A stretch of 7,257 nucleotides of DNA from contig JARIAA010000250.1 of assembly GCA_029264635.1 (NCBI GenBank), forward strand, positions 1-7,257. The letters are read 5' to 3'. Below the pieces are notes generated by a model, which saw only the letters and a program-made list of their open reading frames with translations, searched no databases and was not told the origin of the DNA. Both the position numbers and the translations under genes were made by a program. Positions 6,238 through 7,257 of the stretch are shown here, piece after piece. The DNA is from Psychrobacter sp. Its GTDB lineage: Bacteria; Pseudomonadota; Gammaproteobacteria; Pseudomonadales; Moraxellaceae. Numbering within the stretch: the stretch's first letter is position 1; every line of letters begins with the position of its first letter.

Positions 6238-7027
6238 AAGCCTGTATAGCGCACCGAACCATATTTGAAAAAACCATAATATCAACGGACGAAATTTCTA
6301 CTTCCCTTAAGGAAAATATAATGAAAAAGCTATTTTTATTATCGGGAAGTTTATTAATATTAGTTAGTTGTACTAAACCAAATATATATAACCCTAATAT
6401 TCGAATTAAAGTAGGTGTAGATGGTGACAATTATATAATTCCATTAAACCATATTGTTAGACCAGACACAGGTAGTTACGCAAGTTTTAAGACGGATATG
6501 GGTCTTAGTTATTTCTTTTGGCCTAGTGGTCGAGGTCTTACCAATGAAGATGAAGATCCAAACGCATTGCAGTATGATGCGAATATTATAAAATTCCATT
6601 GGTCGGCTATGAACTCAGGTATTGAAGGCAACGATATGCTTACTAGGGTCGATATTATAAAGAAGACCAATCGTAAAGATATTATGCATGACAACTTTGA
6701 ATTAAAGGCATACGTTGATACTGAGGATAACTCGATCCTATCATATGTAGGTAATATCTACCCAAATTCGCCAACTACTATTCGCTGTTTGATGGCAACC
6801 AACAATGATCAAAACAGCGTTTGCCAAATGGAATATTTACATCCTATTTATAATAACAACGTCTTGCTTGAATTCTCAGGAAAAAACCTAGCTAATTGGC
6901 AGGCAATTAATACAATGGCTATTAATTATTTGGACAAGTGGCATAAGGATTGAATAAGAAATAGTGCCTGTTTATAAACCTTAGTAAGCAGGACAATCAG
7001 ACGATATTTTAAAGCTTGTATACAGCG
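6238..7027. repeat. Short related sequences flanking the lipoprotein gene
   Basis: AAGCCTGTATAGCG (6238-6251) before the gene and AAGCTTGTATACAGCG (7012-7027) after it share AAGC-TGTATA-GCG, differing by one substitution and a 2-bp insertion. The same orientation would fit a cassette boundary that duplicated or recombined with the gene. The match is short and could be chance. Confidence 0.35.
6321..6953 (+). CDS. Uncharacterised lipoprotein
   Basis: I do not recognise the family. The ATG at 6321 follows an excellent AAGGA site (6309-6313, 7-bp spacing). The 210-residue product begins with a lipoprotein signal peptide: MKK, a hydrophobic stretch (4-15) and the lipobox LVSC, with the lipidated cysteine at C17. 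T18 at position +2 is not aspartate, so outer-membrane sorting by Lol is expected, probably facing the periplasm. The mature part is polar, with a possible beta-rich stretch (27-65). It has an acidic NEDEDP patch (75-80), two further cysteines (C156 and C168) that could form a disulphide in the periplasm, and a C-terminal region NLANWQAINTMAINYLDKW (189-207) that looks helical. It follows the immunity-like gene by 129 bp on the same strand. Several periplasmic immunity proteins of secreted effectors are lipoproteins of this size, so that role is possible but unsupported by any motif. Codon use is AT-rich like its neighbour. Confidence 0.8.
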   Translation: MKKLFLLSGSLLILVSCTKPNIYNPNIRIKVGVDGDNYIIPLNHIVRPDTGSYASFKTDMGLSYFFWPSGRGLTNEDEDPNALQYDANIIKFHWSAMNSGIEGNDMLTRVDIIKKTNRKDIMHDNFELKAYVDTEDNSILSYVGNIYPNSPTTIRCLMATNNDQNSVCQMEYLHPIYNNNVLLEFSGKNLANWQAINTMAINYLDKWHKD

Positions 7028-7169
7028 TTGAGCATGTTCCTATAACCAGACATTATGGTAAATGGCTAAATCTGGTAACTTTGAAGATTTAGGTGGTGAA
7101 TATCAATAAGATATCAAAAAAAATTGTTAGACATCTTATCAGCCGTAATATCAGCAGTTGACCAAGTAT
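6954..7169. other. Non-coding stretch after the lipoprotein gene
   Basis: This stretch of 216 AT-rich bases has no gene of credible length on either strand. It contains the second AAGCTTGTATA repeat (7012-7027), a loose inverted pair CCAGA/TCTGG (7046-7050 and 7071-7075, too widely spaced to matter), and a 15-codon open frame (7062-7109) preceded directly by a stop codon. That frame could be the tail of a decayed gene but cannot be identified. Confidence 0.5.
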
Positions 7170-7217
7170 AAAGCCACCAAAACTGTCCTATTAATTAGGC
7201 AGTTTGGGTGGCTTTTT
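7170..7217 (+). terminator. Long intrinsic terminator
   Basis: AAAGCCACC (7170-7178) pairs perfectly with GGTGGCTTT (7207-7215). After one mismatch, AAACTG (7180-7185) pairs with CAGTTT (7200-7205). Then, past a bulged T, CCTA (7187-7190) pairs with TAGG (7196-7199) around a TTAAT loop. This gives about 19 base pairs, and the plus strand ends in TTTTT (7213-7217). It would end transcription of the lipoprotein operon. The complement ends in TTTAT, so it may also work, less strongly, for a converging gene from the right. Confidence 0.85.
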
Positions 7218-7256
7218 AGGTTTCGGCAACGGTGTTTTTGCCTCTCCTGATGATTT
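7191..7256 (-). CDS. Possible C-terminal tail of a gene entering from the right
   Basis: On the minus strand, a frame open from the window edge reads 21 codons and ends at TAA (7193-7191) inside the terminator loop, followed directly by TAG. The tail is rich in lysine and proline (it ends PLPKPKKPPKLPN), a composition plausible for a protein C-terminus, and convergence on a shared hairpin would be a typical layout. With only 21 codons, no family can be named, and another minus frame is also open here. Confidence 0.25.
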   Translation of the reverse strand, partial: KSSGEAKTPLPKPKKPPKLPN

Positions 7257-7257
7257 A

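Overview
The window looks like chromosomal DNA from a gammaproteobacterium of the Moraxellaceae, most likely Psychrobacter. This is inferred from the style of the DnaB, Alr, PdxA, RsmA and ApaH proteins and from the moderately AT-rich composition; no database search was possible. No rRNA, tRNA, CRISPR array or intact insertion sequence was seen.

Left part (1-2287, minus strand): dnaB (replicative helicase) is followed 70 bp downstream by alr (alanine racemase), which runs off the left edge of the window. The pair is probably one transcription unit. A 327-bp divergent intergenic region (2288-2614) separates dnaB from pdxA. It holds plausible promoters for both sides and a triplicated 8-mer in the dnaB leader.

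Middle part (2615-5721, plus strand): pdxA, rsmA (ksgA) and apaH lie in the order known from the enterobacterial pdxA-rsmA-apaG-apaH cluster, but apaG is missing. pdxA is interrupted by an in-frame TAG at codon 70. The frame continues unchanged on both sides, so this is a point nonsense change and not a frameshift. Several residues usually conserved in PdxA are also altered, which suggests decay. If it is the only copy, de novo pyridoxal phosphate synthesis by the DXP-dependent route would be compromised. rsmA and apaH look intact.

Right part (5722-7257): a visibly AT-richer accessory segment. It starts with a 176-bp spacer carrying imperfect direct repeats that could be the scar of a mobile element. 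Next comes a 97-codon gene with a TTG start that resembles Imm40-type immunity proteins, then five exact tandem copies of an octamer, then a gene for an uncharacterised 210-residue lipoprotein. A non-coding stretch and a long hairpin terminator close the window. No toxin gene is visible, so these may be orphan immunity genes left by, or acquired from, an interbacterial toxin system. That is an inference. This segment and the interrupted pdxA are the parts most worth a second look.
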